Part shown: positions 1 through 7,000 of the stretch, piece by piece
Position numbering within the stretch: the stretch's first letter is position 1
Layout: the number at the start of each line of letters is the position of its first letter
Origin: CAYVRJ01 sp964453645
GTDB taxonomy: Bacteria; Bacillota; Clostridia; Christensenellales; JAWKQI01
Direction of reading: 5' to 3'
Length of the DNA stretch: 64,000 nt
Assembly: GCA_964453645.1 (NCBI GenBank)
Contig: CAYVRJ010000010.1
Location: forward strand, 13,087-77,086
Program-made: the position numbers and the translations under genes
Notes under the pieces: model-generated
Databases searched by the model: none
What the model was told of the DNA's origin: nothing
The model's input: the letters and a program-made list of their open reading frames with translations, nothing else

Positions 1-386
1 ATTCCTATGGATTGGAAGTGCCCCCCATCGTTTTGGCAAACCCTGCACTGCTCCACGGGCCGTTGGGGGCAGCAATACTTCGGGAGGACGAGGGTATCAC
101 CGACGAAAAGCTGTTGAGGGCGGTGGCGCTGCACACCACCGGTCAACAAAATATGACACTCTTTGAAAAAATCATTTACATTGCAGATTTAACAGAAGTT
201 GGAAGAGACTACGAGGGTATCGACGAAATTCGTCAAAAATCATATGAAGATATTGACTTTTCTCTGATTTTGGCTTTTAATTATGTTATGAGGTATGTGC
301 TCAAGCGTGGACTGGTGCTGCATCCGTCCACGGTGGATGCGTATAATCATTTTATTATGAGGAGGAAAAATGAGATTCACGGATGA
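1..386 (+). CDS. yqeK: YqeK-family HD-domain nucleotide hydrolase, 3' end only
   Basis: The reading frame is open to the left window edge, so this is the C-terminal part (about 128 residues) of a longer protein. The motif LLHGPLGA, then HTTG about 30 residues later, then EKIIYIADLTEVGR match the second half of YqeK. In this family the HD domain binds metal and hydrolyses symmetrical diadenosine tetraphosphate. The first HD residues lie outside the window. A TTG at position 12 could be mistaken for a start, but the residues encoded just before it (SYGLEVPP) continue the family match. It overlaps rsfS by 17 bases; nadD-yqeK-rsfS is a common Firmicute order. Confidence 0.85.
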   Translation, partial: SYGLEVPPIVLANPALLHGPLGAAILREDEGITDEKLLRAVALHTTGQQNMTLFEKIIYIADLTEVGRDYEGIDEIRQKSYEDIDFSLILAFNYVMRYVLKRGLVLHPSTVDAYNHFIMRRKNEIHG

Positions 387-729
387 AGTCTTAAAGTATG
401 CAAAAGCTCTGTCACAAAAAAAGGGTGAGGACATCACACTCATTGACGTCGCCCACCTGACAATTCTTGCGGATTATTTTATTATCGCCACGGGCAGATC
501 CACCACCCATGTTAAATCCATTTGCGACGAAATGATTTTAGAAATGTCCAAGCAGGGTATTCACCCCACGCGCAAAGAGGGATATAATGAAGGACGTTGG
601 ATTGTTGTGGATTTCCAAAACGTGTTGGTGCACATCTTCCACAAGGATGAACGGGAATTCTATAATATTGAGCGGTTGTGGGTGGACGGAGAAAATCAGA
701 TGAATTATGTGGCTTCACCTGAACAATAA
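370..729 (+). CDS. rsfS: Ribosomal silencing factor RsfS
   Basis: This 119-residue protein has the size and pattern of the RsfS/Iojap family: IDVAHLTILADYFIIATGRSTTHVKSI near the N terminus, then the EGxxxGRWIVVDF and VLVHIFHKDEREFYNIERLW segments. RsfS binds ribosomal protein uL14 on the 50S subunit and blocks subunit joining when nutrients are short. The start is ATG 370 with an AGGAGG site a few bases upstream, inside the 3' end of yqeK, so the two genes are translationally coupled. It is followed by a separately promoted tRNA gene. Confidence 0.93.
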   Translation: MRFTDEVLKYAKALSQKKGEDITLIDVAHLTILADYFIIATGRSTTHVKSICDEMILEMSKQGIHPTRKEGYNEGRWIVVDFQNVLVHIFHKDEREFYNIERLWVDGENQMNYVASPEQ

Positions 730-755
730 ATTCCTTTAAAATTAAAAAAAAACAG

Positions 756-784
756 TTGTAAAAACTGATGTTATACAGTATAAT
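756..784 (+). promoter_or_regulatory. Sigma-A type promoter of tRNA-Val/6S RNA
   Basis: TTGTAA (756-761), a 17-base spacer and TATAAT (779-784). Transcription should begin about 5 bases before the tRNA-Val gene. No other promoter-like sequence is evident between the tRNA and the 6S RNA. Confidence 0.75.
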
Positions 785-795
785 AACTAACACAC

Positions 796-872
<77 letters not shown>

Positions 873-1066
873 AAATCCTGTGGTGTTCGTGTTATCCTTA
901 GTTTTAAACCCACAGATCAACTACGGGAGCACATGTCCATTGAACGATTAAGTCACGCCCGGGTGCAGCTTAATTGCTGTACTATTCGGGAAGGCTGAGG
1001 CGTTCGGCGTGGCACCCACCTGCCTATGGGCGGGTTTTAAAACGGGAGAACGGCACCTTGGGATTT
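873..1066 (+). ncRNA. ssrS: 6S RNA
   Basis: About 190 nt with the closing stem of 6S RNA: AATCC...GGTG near 874-886 pairs with CACC...GGATT near 1055-1065. It also contains the segment GGCACCCACCTGC typical of clostridial 6S RNAs and has an open, AT-containing centre. 6S RNA mimics an open promoter and sequesters RNA polymerase carrying the housekeeping sigma factor. A Rho-independent terminator follows at 1083. The exact ends are estimated from the closing stem. The identification is from conserved sequence and fold, not from a covariance search. Confidence 0.82.
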
Positions 1067-1082
1067 TTTAATTTGAATTTCA

Positions 1083-1119
1083 GGACAGGCATACTTTCAT
1101 GCCTGTCCTTTTATTTTAT
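1083..1119 (+). terminator. Rho-independent terminator after 6S RNA
   Basis: Perfect 10-bp stem GGACAGGCAT/ATGCCTGTCC (1083-1092 with 1099-1108), loop ACTTTC, then TTTTATTTT. Confidence 0.9.
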
Positions 1120-1220
1120 CCATATTTTGTGATAAAAACTTTTTAAGCTTTTTCATGTATACTTTTTAAAAATAAAACAACAATATATACGGAAAATAAT
1201 TTTTGTAGGAGTTGTAACTT

Positions 1221-2501
1221 TTGAACAAGATACTGATTAAGCTTTGCGGAATAATACTTTGTTTGGCGTTTACCTTGGGTGTGAGCGTTCTTGCCATTTG
1301 TGGCGTGTTCGACGTACCCGAGCAGATTATACTCAGCCAAGACAAAGAACAAACGTTTCATTTCGGATTGCCCATCAGTCTCAACTTCAAGACCAACAAT
1401 GAAAATATATTTACCCTCAACGGGTTGAGTCCCGATGAAAAGAAATTAGACCTAAACGGCCCCATCGTGCTCAAGGGAAACCAAGAGGGCGATGCCTTGA
1501 TTTCTGTGGGCATTTTCGGTATTACCCTCAAAGAAGTTACAGTTTCCTCCCGAACCCAGCGATATTTGATCCCCGGTGGACAATCCATCGGCGTCACATT
1601 ATATACCAAGGGTGCACTGGTGGTGGGCAGCGGGGAGATCACCGATGAAATGGGTAATGCGGTGAATCCCGCCCGGCAGGCCGGTCTACTTCCGGGAGAT
1701 GTGATTGAAAAAGTGAACGGCAAGATTGTTGAAAATTCTGATCATCTCTCCGATCTAGTGGGCACAAACACGGGTAAACCCGTAAACGTCACCGTGCGCA
1801 GGGAGGATAAAACTTTGGAGCTCACCATCTATCCCGTAAAAGACATTGTGGACAACGTCTTTCGCATTGGGGTGTGGGTGCGAGATTCCACCGCCGGCGT
1901 GGGCACACTGACCTATTACGATGAGATGAACAACTCCTTTGGCGGATTAGGCCACGCTGTCATTGATGTGGACACCCAACAGTTGTTATCCTTAAAGAAC
2001 GGTGAAATAATTGAATCCAGCGTACTTGAGATCGACAAAGGCCAGTCCGGTCGCCCAGGTGAGCTTCACGGCAGCTTTAGTTTTGTGAACAAACGGTTGG
2101 GCAGCATTCGGCTGAACACGGAGTTTGGCATTTATGGAACTTTATATGATAAAAATTTTATTCAAGGTAAACCCCTGCCCATTGGCTTGCAGCAAGATGT
2201 GCAGTACGGCAAAGCTTCTATTTTAACAACGGTGGACAACCAAGGCATTCAGGAGTACGAGTGTGAAATTATAAAAATAAATCCACAGCAGTTTCCCTCC
2301 CAAAAGGGTATGGTTATTAAAATCACCGATCCCGATTTGTTGAACAAAACTGGGGGCATTGTTCAGGGTATGAGTGGGAGCCCCATCATTCAAGATGGAC
2401 GAATTATTGGCGCTGTCACCCACGTTTTCTTAAATTCACCCGACAAAGGTTACGGCATGTTTATCGAATGGATGCTAAAATGCAGTGATCGGTTAAATTA
2501 A
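1221..2501 (+). CDS. spoIVB: SpoIVB serine peptidase (stage IV sporulation protein B)
   Basis: A protein of 426 residues with an N-terminal membrane anchor (about residues 5-28), a PDZ domain (about 110-200, including AGLLPGDVIEKVNG) and a C-terminal S55-family peptidase domain. The catalytic Ser lies in GMSGSP (Ser387) and the likely catalytic His is His245 in GLGHAV. SpoIVB is secreted from the forespore and cleaves SpoIVFA, which releases pro-sigma-K processing. The start is TTG 1221 with AGGAG nine bases upstream (1207-1211). It lies directly before spo0A, as in many sporulating Firmicutes. Confidence 0.95.
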   Translation: MNKILIKLCGIILCLAFTLGVSVLAICGVFDVPEQIILSQDKEQTFHFGLPISLNFKTNNENIFTLNGLSPDEKKLDLNGPIVLKGNQEGDALISVGIFGITLKEVTVSSRTQRYLIPGGQSIGVTLYTKGALVVGSGEITDEMGNAVNPARQAGLLPGDVIEKVNGKIVENSDHLSDLVGTNTGKPVNVTVRREDKTLELTIYPVKDIVDNVFRIGVWVRDSTAGVGTLTYYDEMNNSFGGLGHAVIDVDTQQLLSLKNGEIIESSVLEIDKGQSGRPGELHGSFSFVNKRLGSIRLNTEFGIYGTLYDKNFIQGKPLPIGLQQDVQYGKASILTTVDNQGIQEYECEIIKINPQQFPSQKGMVIKITDPDLLNKTGGIVQGMSGSPIIQDGRIIGAVTHVFLNSPDKGYGMFIEWMLKCSDRLN

Positions 2502-2543
2502 CAAAATATGCAATCCAAATTTAATCATGTTAGTGATAATCTA

Positions 2544-2572
2544 TTGCAAAAAAATGAACGATATTATACAAT
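2544..2572 (+). promoter_or_regulatory. Probable sigma-A promoter of spo0A
   Basis: TTGCAA (2544-2549), a 17-base spacer and TACAAT (2567-2572). A short imperfect hairpin followed by T residues (2582-2607) lies just downstream and could be either the spoIVB terminator or part of the spo0A leader. I see no convincing sigma-H promoter and no exact Spo0A box in this 150-base gap. Confidence 0.55.
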
Positions 2573-2653
2573 ATAATCACTAAAATGCTTATTTGAGCGT
2601 TTTATCAATTTATCATTATTATATGGGGAAAAAAGAATAGGAGGAAGCTTAGT

Positions 2654-3436
2654 ATGTTTTTGTCTGAGGAAGTCAAAAAGGTAATTATTTGTCATTCGGA
2701 CAGGGAATTTGTTCACGAACTAAAAGATGGATTCAACATGAAGAACGACTACTCTGTGTGTGCAGTAGCCTTCGACGGCAAAACCGCCCTTGAAGAGATT
2801 GTGCACCATGAGCCGGACGTTGTGGTGGTCGACGTACACATGTCGGAGATCGACGGATTTGGTGTGATCGAGCATCTGAGCGAGTTGGACATAAAGACGC
2901 CAAAGATTTTTATGTGCAGCATATCCGCAGACGAATACACGCTAAAGAAGAGCAAGAGTGTGGGTGTGGATTATCTGTTTATCAAACCCATCGATTTAGA
3001 AATTTTCTTTCGAAGGATCGACGAGATCACCCTTAAGAAATTTGAATCATCCCCCGACAACGCCGAAAATTTACATACACGAAACGTAGAACTCATCATT
3101 TCAGCATATATGAACAGCATCAGGATTCGGCCCAATATTTCAGGTTATTATTATCTCTTATCGGCCATTCGATTGGCGGTAAACGACATGTTGATTTTAG
3201 ATGCCATGACTAAGAAACTCTATCCCACCGTTGCAGATGAATACAACACGACTCCCCAGCGAGTGGAGCGCTCCATGCGCCACGCCATTGAGACATCTTT
3301 TCGCCGAGGCTGCTTAAAGACATTAGAGGAGATGTTTGGCAACAGCATCAATGAGAAAAACGGCAAGCCCTCCAACAGCGAATTTGTTGCGCTGCTTGCC
3401 AATCGTATTCGCATCCAGATGTCCAATGTAGAATAA
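2654..3436 (+). CDS. spo0A: Sporulation master response regulator Spo0A
   Basis: 260 residues. A receiver domain (about 8-125) has the phosphoacceptor Asp60 in VVVVDVHMSEIDGF and Lys111 in LFIKPIDL. The Spo0A C-terminal DNA-binding domain (about 145-260) includes RVERSMRHAIETSFRRG. Spo0A~P controls entry into sporulation. In Clostridia it is generally phosphorylated directly by orphan kinases, with no Spo0F/Spo0B relay, and none of those relay genes is in this window. The start is ATG 2654 after AGGAGG. The three output-less hybrid kinases at 7-19 kb are candidate upstream kinases, but nothing in the sequence proves it. Confidence 0.96.
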   Translation: MFLSEEVKKVIICHSDREFVHELKDGFNMKNDYSVCAVAFDGKTALEEIVHHEPDVVVVDVHMSEIDGFGVIEHLSELDIKTPKIFMCSISADEYTLKKSKSVGVDYLFIKPIDLEIFFRRIDEITLKKFESSPDNAENLHTRNVELIISAYMNSIRIRPNISGYYYLLSAIRLAVNDMLILDAMTKKLYPTVADEYNTTPQRVERSMRHAIETSFRRGCLKTLEEMFGNSINEKNGKPSNSEFVALLANRIRIQMSNVE

Positions 3437-3511
3437 GTGTTTTAAGGGGGACTACATAAAAAAACCATTGGTGGGTGTGGACAGCGCCCACGAAACAAAA
3501 ACAAATATATT

Positions 3512-3550
3512 CCCCTCCCTTTGCGCATATCCATTAGTGTAAGGGAGGGG
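3512..3550 (+). promoter_or_regulatory. Hairpin containing the SD of spoIIM; may also terminate spo0A
   Basis: A perfect 10-bp inverted repeat CCCCTCCCTT (3512-3521) and AAGGGAGGGG (3541-3550) with a 19-base loop, followed by ATTGTTTGTT. The 3' arm is the only Shine-Dalgarno for the TTG start of spoIIM at 3556, so folding would hide it. The T-poor tail makes it a mediocre terminator. Confidence 0.6.
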
Positions 3551-3555
3551 ATTGT

Positions 3556-4176
3556 TTGTTACTTGCCAAAAGTTATCAAGCCGTAGAAGATATACGCAAA
3601 AATAAATTCCTATATATAGCAGCAATACTCATCATTCTCATCGGTGCAGGTGCCGGGGGCGGATTCTATTCCAAATTACCTCAAACCGATCAGGAGTATA
3701 TTTCTCGAACCATCATTTGGGTGATCCAATGCCTCAGATTAGGTGAATTTGATTACCTCTCTATGCTGATCAGCACACTGCTCACAACAACCGTATATTT
3801 TATATTGTTTTACATATGTTCCCTGCACGTAGGAGGCGTTCTCCTGCTCATTGCAACGTTTATTAGCAAAGGCTTTGCAACGGGTGTGATGGTTGCGGGC
3901 ATCGGTGGTATGGGTAATCTACTCACCGTGATTGTGCTCTACATTGCCCTACTCATTCCAAAAGCGCTGATGATCATGGCACTTGTAAAAGGCGGGGTTA
4001 CAGCTCTCAACTGTGGATGTAATTTATTTGTTAAAAGAAAAATCATTCGAAATTTTGGCATGCGACTACAAATGTGTTCAGCTAACCACATGGTATTGCT
4101 CAAATGTTTTGCCGTAGGTGTGTTTTGCTGTGGCTTTGAAACCTTTTTATCCACCCTATTGTTCCAAATTGCATAA
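3556..4176 (+). CDS. spoIIM: SpoIIM-like sporulation membrane protein
   Basis: A polytopic membrane protein of 206 residues with about five hydrophobic segments (roughly 18-36, 70-92, 95-118, 120-145, 182-203). It matches the SpoIIM family in length and pattern, with a FISKGFATG segment in the third helix region. SpoIIM works with SpoIID and SpoIIP in septal peptidoglycan remodelling during engulfment. Neighbouring spo0A supports the call. The start is TTG 3556, six bases after AGGGAGGGG, which lies in a hairpin arm. DUF95-type membrane proteins are the main alternative. Confidence 0.75.
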   Translation: MLLAKSYQAVEDIRKNKFLYIAAILIILIGAGAGGGFYSKLPQTDQEYISRTIIWVIQCLRLGEFDYLSMLISTLLTTTVYFILFYICSLHVGGVLLLIATFISKGFATGVMVAGIGGMGNLLTVIVLYIALLIPKALMIMALVKGGVTALNCGCNLFVKRKIIRNFGMRLQMCSANHMVLLKCFAVGVFCCGFETFLSTLLFQIA

Positions 4177-4263
4177 AAAGTTTGTATAGAGTATAAATAC
4201 TTATTTACGGCTATTTAACCAAATTCTTTAAAAGCATATACGAACCTAAATAATTTATCAACC

Positions 4264-4288
4264 AAAAAAAGCCTCGTAAGAGGCTTTT
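4264..4288. terminator. Bidirectional terminator between spoIIM and the surface-protein gene
   Basis: A 9-bp stem AAAAGCCTC/GAGGCTTTT with loop GTAA (4267-4288). Read on the minus strand it ends in T7, which suits the convergent surface-protein gene. On the plus strand it ends in TTTT. Confidence 0.85.
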
Positions 4289-4375
4289 AATGGCTTGTAG
4301 TGTGACTATTAAAAAATTAATTAACTTTGTTCAATCGGGAACGGATTTTTCCGTTTCTCCGAACCAAATATTTAA

Positions 4376-5947
4376 CTATTTGGACAGAACTTTTTTCTTA
4401 GCAACAACTGCTAATGCGCCAAGAGCAACGATTCCGAGCAGAGCCCAAACGATAACGTTGGATGTGTCACCAGTTTTGGGGTTGCCAGAGCCAGAAGCGG
4501 AACCTGTTCCCTTAGGAGCAGCGCCTGCTACTACGGGGCTTAAGGATGTGCCAACAACTGCGAACTTAGCGAATACAGCTGTATCTTCAGAACCAACTGT
4601 GAAGCTGAAGCTATTGCCGTTAGCCAGTTTTTCCTGAGAAGCATTGTACCAGCCTTCAACGATCATTCCAGCATCGGGAGTAGCTGTTGCAGTAACTTTT
4701 TTGCCAGGAACATATGCACCAGAACCAGCAGCCTTACCACCAGCATTCAAAGTGCCGATAGAAACATTTACAGCACCCTTAGGAGCGGTAAATACTGCGG
4801 TGTAGGTGTACTGTGAACCGGGAGCAGCTGTGAAGGAATAGGAAGCACTTGTAGAAACTACACTAGAAGCACCTGAGGTATTGTTTGTTCTTACCCAGTG
4901 CTTGAATGTAAATCCAGTAGCAGCCTTAGCTGTGATAGTTGCACTATCGCCATCATACAGCCACTTTGTGTTTACTGTTCCGCCATTTGCCATAACAGGA
5001 TCAATTTCTACTTTTCCGCAAGCTTTCTGGAAGAAAGCAACGAATGTACCATTGTCAGCCTTATCAACAGACAATGTTGCAGCAGAAGAGTATTTGGAAC
5101 CATTCTTGTACCAGCCAATGAATTTGTAACCTTCTTTGTGGCTAGCAATTGCAACTAAAGTAGAACCAAAGCCAGTCTGAACAGCACTTACATCATCAGC
5201 TTTAACGCCATCTGCATCATTAGCAAAATCGGACTTATAAGATACATTGGTGCTTAAACCAGTGAATAATGTACCACCAGCATCATATACAGCCTCAATA
5301 ATTGCAGCAGCATTTACTGTGTACTCAAAAGTACCTGTGCTTGCTAAAGCATCATAAGATTTTAAGGGTTTGAAAACACCATTAACCTTAACGCCTGTTA
5401 AAACACCAGCACCACCTGTGATGGAAACAACAAGTGTAGATGCTCTATCAACCATTTCAGAAGTTCCAGCTGAGATTGCAGGAGTTGTACTTGAAACATT
5501 TGCTCCTAAAGTAACAAGGTACTTGTCGGGCATTGTTGCTTCGGGCTTGAAGAAAGCCTTAACATCAATTGTTATAGACTTTGAAGCTGTTCTGACCGGA
5601 GTAGCCGCACTAGCAGGACCGCCAAAAGCGTTCATAATGTACGCTGCAGGAATAACGCCGCCAGCAAAGGTTGTCTTTTCATCAGGAGTTGCATATTTGT
5701 CGACTACCATGCCTTTGGGAGGTGTTACAGAAACAGTAACACTACCAATGCTTGTTTGGCTTGTGTACTTGATTTCAGCAACATCAGTTACATTAGCACC
5801 AATTTTGCCGTCTGTACCGCCGTTTTTGTTAAGGTTAACAGTTAATTTGTCGCCGTCAACACTATCGTTAACAGCAGCGCTTACAGCCATAGGAACAATC
5901 GAAACGATCATAGCCACTACAAGAATAATTGCCATAATTTTCTTCAT
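4376..5947 (-). CDS. Secreted, wall-anchored surface protein with InlB-type repeats
   Basis: 523 residues. There is a signal peptide (about 1-25, KK then a hydrophobic run ending AVSAA). The C-terminal sorting signal NPKTGD is followed by a hydrophobic helix and KKKVLSK, a variant of LPXTG recognised by some clostridial sortases. The centre carries bacterial repeat modules of the InlB-B/Listeria-Bacteroides kind, with GYKFIGWYKNG near 270, GFTFKHWVR near 350 and MIVEGWYN near 430. The mature chain is rich in Ala, Ser, Thr and Gly. The start ATG 5947 follows AAGGAGG. No sortase gene is in the window. The ligand is unknown; adhesion is only an inference from the architecture. Confidence 0.85.
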   Translation of the reverse strand: MKKIMAIILVVAMIVSIVPMAVSAAVNDSVDGDKLTVNLNKNGGTDGKIGANVTDVAEIKYTSQTSIGSVTVSVTPPKGMVVDKYATPDEKTTFAGGVIPAAYIMNAFGGPASAATPVRTASKSITIDVKAFFKPEATMPDKYLVTLGANVSSTTPAISAGTSEMVDRASTLVVSITGGAGVLTGVKVNGVFKPLKSYDALASTGTFEYTVNAAAIIEAVYDAGGTLFTGLSTNVSYKSDFANDADGVKADDVSAVQTGFGSTLVAIASHKEGYKFIGWYKNGSKYSSAATLSVDKADNGTFVAFFQKACGKVEIDPVMANGGTVNTKWLYDGDSATITAKAATGFTFKHWVRTNNTSGASSVVSTSASYSFTAAPGSQYTYTAVFTAPKGAVNVSIGTLNAGGKAAGSGAYVPGKKVTATATPDAGMIVEGWYNASQEKLANGNSFSFTVGSEDTAVFAKFAVVGTSLSPVVAGAAPKGTGSASGSGNPKTGDTSNVIVWALLGIVALGALAVVAKKKVLSK

Positions 5948-5983
5948 GAATTTTTTATCCTCCTTATCATGAAATATAGACTA

Positions 5984-6011
5984 ATCATACCACATATCAT
6001 AAAATATTCAA
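5984..6011 (-). promoter_or_regulatory. Sigma-A type promoter of the surface-protein gene
   Basis: On the minus strand TTGAAT (6011-6006), a 16-base spacer and TATGAT (5989-5984), giving a 5' leader of about 30 bases with a strong SD. Confidence 0.65.
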
Positions 6012-6068
6012 TACTTTTTCTATTATTTTCGTGATAATTCATAAACTGTTAAAGATTTTACCCATTCA

Positions 6069-6098
6069 TTCGACGTAGTAGTTAAAAATTTCGACTAT
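6069..6098 (-). promoter_or_regulatory. Two Spo0A-box-like sites (tentative)
   Basis: Minus-strand nonamers ATAGTCGAA (6098-6090) and TACGTCGAA (6077-6069) each match 7 of 9 positions of the Spo0A box TTTGTCGAA. They are in the same orientation exactly 21 bp apart, upstream of the surface-protein promoter. Neither is a perfect box. Confidence 0.3.
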
Positions 6099-6125
6099 TT
6101 GTGCACGATTTTTCAATACTTGCGA

Positions 6126-6908
6126 CTAATCTTGCCAAACTTTCCATTTGGCATCCGCTCTTTGCCACATGTCGTTGAGCATACTCATATCCCGCTGGGT
6201 GTCCATGCAATGCCAAAACCCTTCGTGTTTATATACCATCAGTTGCCCGTGCTCAACCAGCTTCTGCATGGGATCCCGTTCAAAAATCGTGTTGTCATCG
6301 TCAATATAATTTAACACCCCCGGCTCTAAGATCATAAACCCACCGTTAATCCAGTTCACGTCCTCTCTGGACTTTTCCGAAAAACTGTTGGCAGCACCGC
6401 TCTTCTCATCAATGGAGAGCACCCCAAACCTGCCCCCCGGCTTAATGGCCGTAATCGTGGCAAGTTTTTTGCCCTGTTTGTGAAAAGCAAGCAGTTTTGT
6501 AATGTCCACGTCCGCTAAACCATCCCCGTAAGTCATCATAAAGGGTTCGTCCCCCAAATATTTGGCAAGGCGTTTGATCCGCCCTCCCGTTTGCGTTGCA
6601 AGGCCGGTGTCTATTAGCGTCACCTTCCAAGGCTCTGCAATGTTGTTGTGAATCTTAACCGAGTTGTTGTTGCTAAAATCAAAGGTCATGTCGGACATAT
6701 GTAAATAATAATCTGCAAAAAACTCCTTGATCACATACCCTTTGTAGCCCAGAGGGATAATAAATTCGTGAAAGCCGTAGTGGCTATATATCTTCATGAT
6801 ATGCCAAAGAATTGGCTTTTCGCCGATTTCAACCATGGGTTTTGGCTTGATGTAGCTCTCTTCGCTAATGCGGGTGCCAAACCCGCCTGCCAGAATAACA
6901 ACTTTCAT
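6126..6908 (-). CDS. rfbF: Glucose-1-phosphate cytidylyltransferase
   Basis: 260 residues from ATG 6908. The nucleotidyltransferase signature GGFGTRISEESYIKPKPM lies at the N terminus, followed by EIGEKPILWHIMKIY and YGDGLADVD near residue 125, as in RfbF. The enzyme makes CDP-glucose from CTP and glucose-1-phosphate, the first step to CDP-dideoxysugars. No other sugar-nucleotide gene is adjacent, so its role here is uncertain. The frame stays open upstream through ATG 6950 to an ATT at 6965 that has AAAGGAG six bases ahead, so a longer form is possible (see the leader element). It may be read through from the upstream kinase operon, since no terminator is visible between them. Confidence 0.93.
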   Translation of the reverse strand: MKVVILAGGFGTRISEESYIKPKPMVEIGEKPILWHIMKIYSHYGFHEFIIPLGYKGYVIKEFFADYYLHMSDMTFDFSNNNSVKIHNNIAEPWKVTLIDTGLATQTGGRIKRLAKYLGDEPFMMTYGDGLADVDITKLLAFHKQGKKLATITAIKPGGRFGVLSIDEKSGAANSFSEKSREDVNWINGGFMILEPGVLNYIDDDNTIFERDPMQKLVEHGQLMVYKHEGFWHCMDTQRDMSMLNDMWQRADAKWKVWQD

Positions 6909-6965
6909 AAAACTCCATTCCGCCGTTTCACTTACGGCACAAATAACCATTAAAAAATATTTAAT
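6909..6965 (-). other. Repeated leader element/micro-peptide frame, copy 1 (in frame with rfbF)
   Basis: Read on the minus strand this encodes IKYFLMVICAVSETAEWSF, directly continuous with the Met of RfbF. It aligns codon by codon with the elements before lpdA (48018-48076) and potA (24597-24652). AAAGGAG (6978-6972) sits six bases before the ATT codon at 6965, at the position where the lpdA copy has GTG. GCCGT/ACGGC can pair as a small hairpin, and GGAG within the TGG-AGT codons serves as SD for ATG 6908. Confidence 0.55.
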
Positions 6966-7000
6966 GTAAAGCTCCTTTATATTTATATATACACGCTACA

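Noticed and set aside
5370..5972. A 200-codon plus-strand frame opposite the surface-protein gene
   Set aside because: Low-complexity antisense reading of an Ala/Thr/Val-rich gene. The minus-strand frame has a signal peptide, repeats and a sorting signal.
6909..6965. Assignment of the three-copy leader to a known riboswitch class
   Set aside because: It does not fit consensus features I can recall for guanidine, preQ1, SAM, c-di-GMP or other small riboswitches, and the downstream genes share no ligand.
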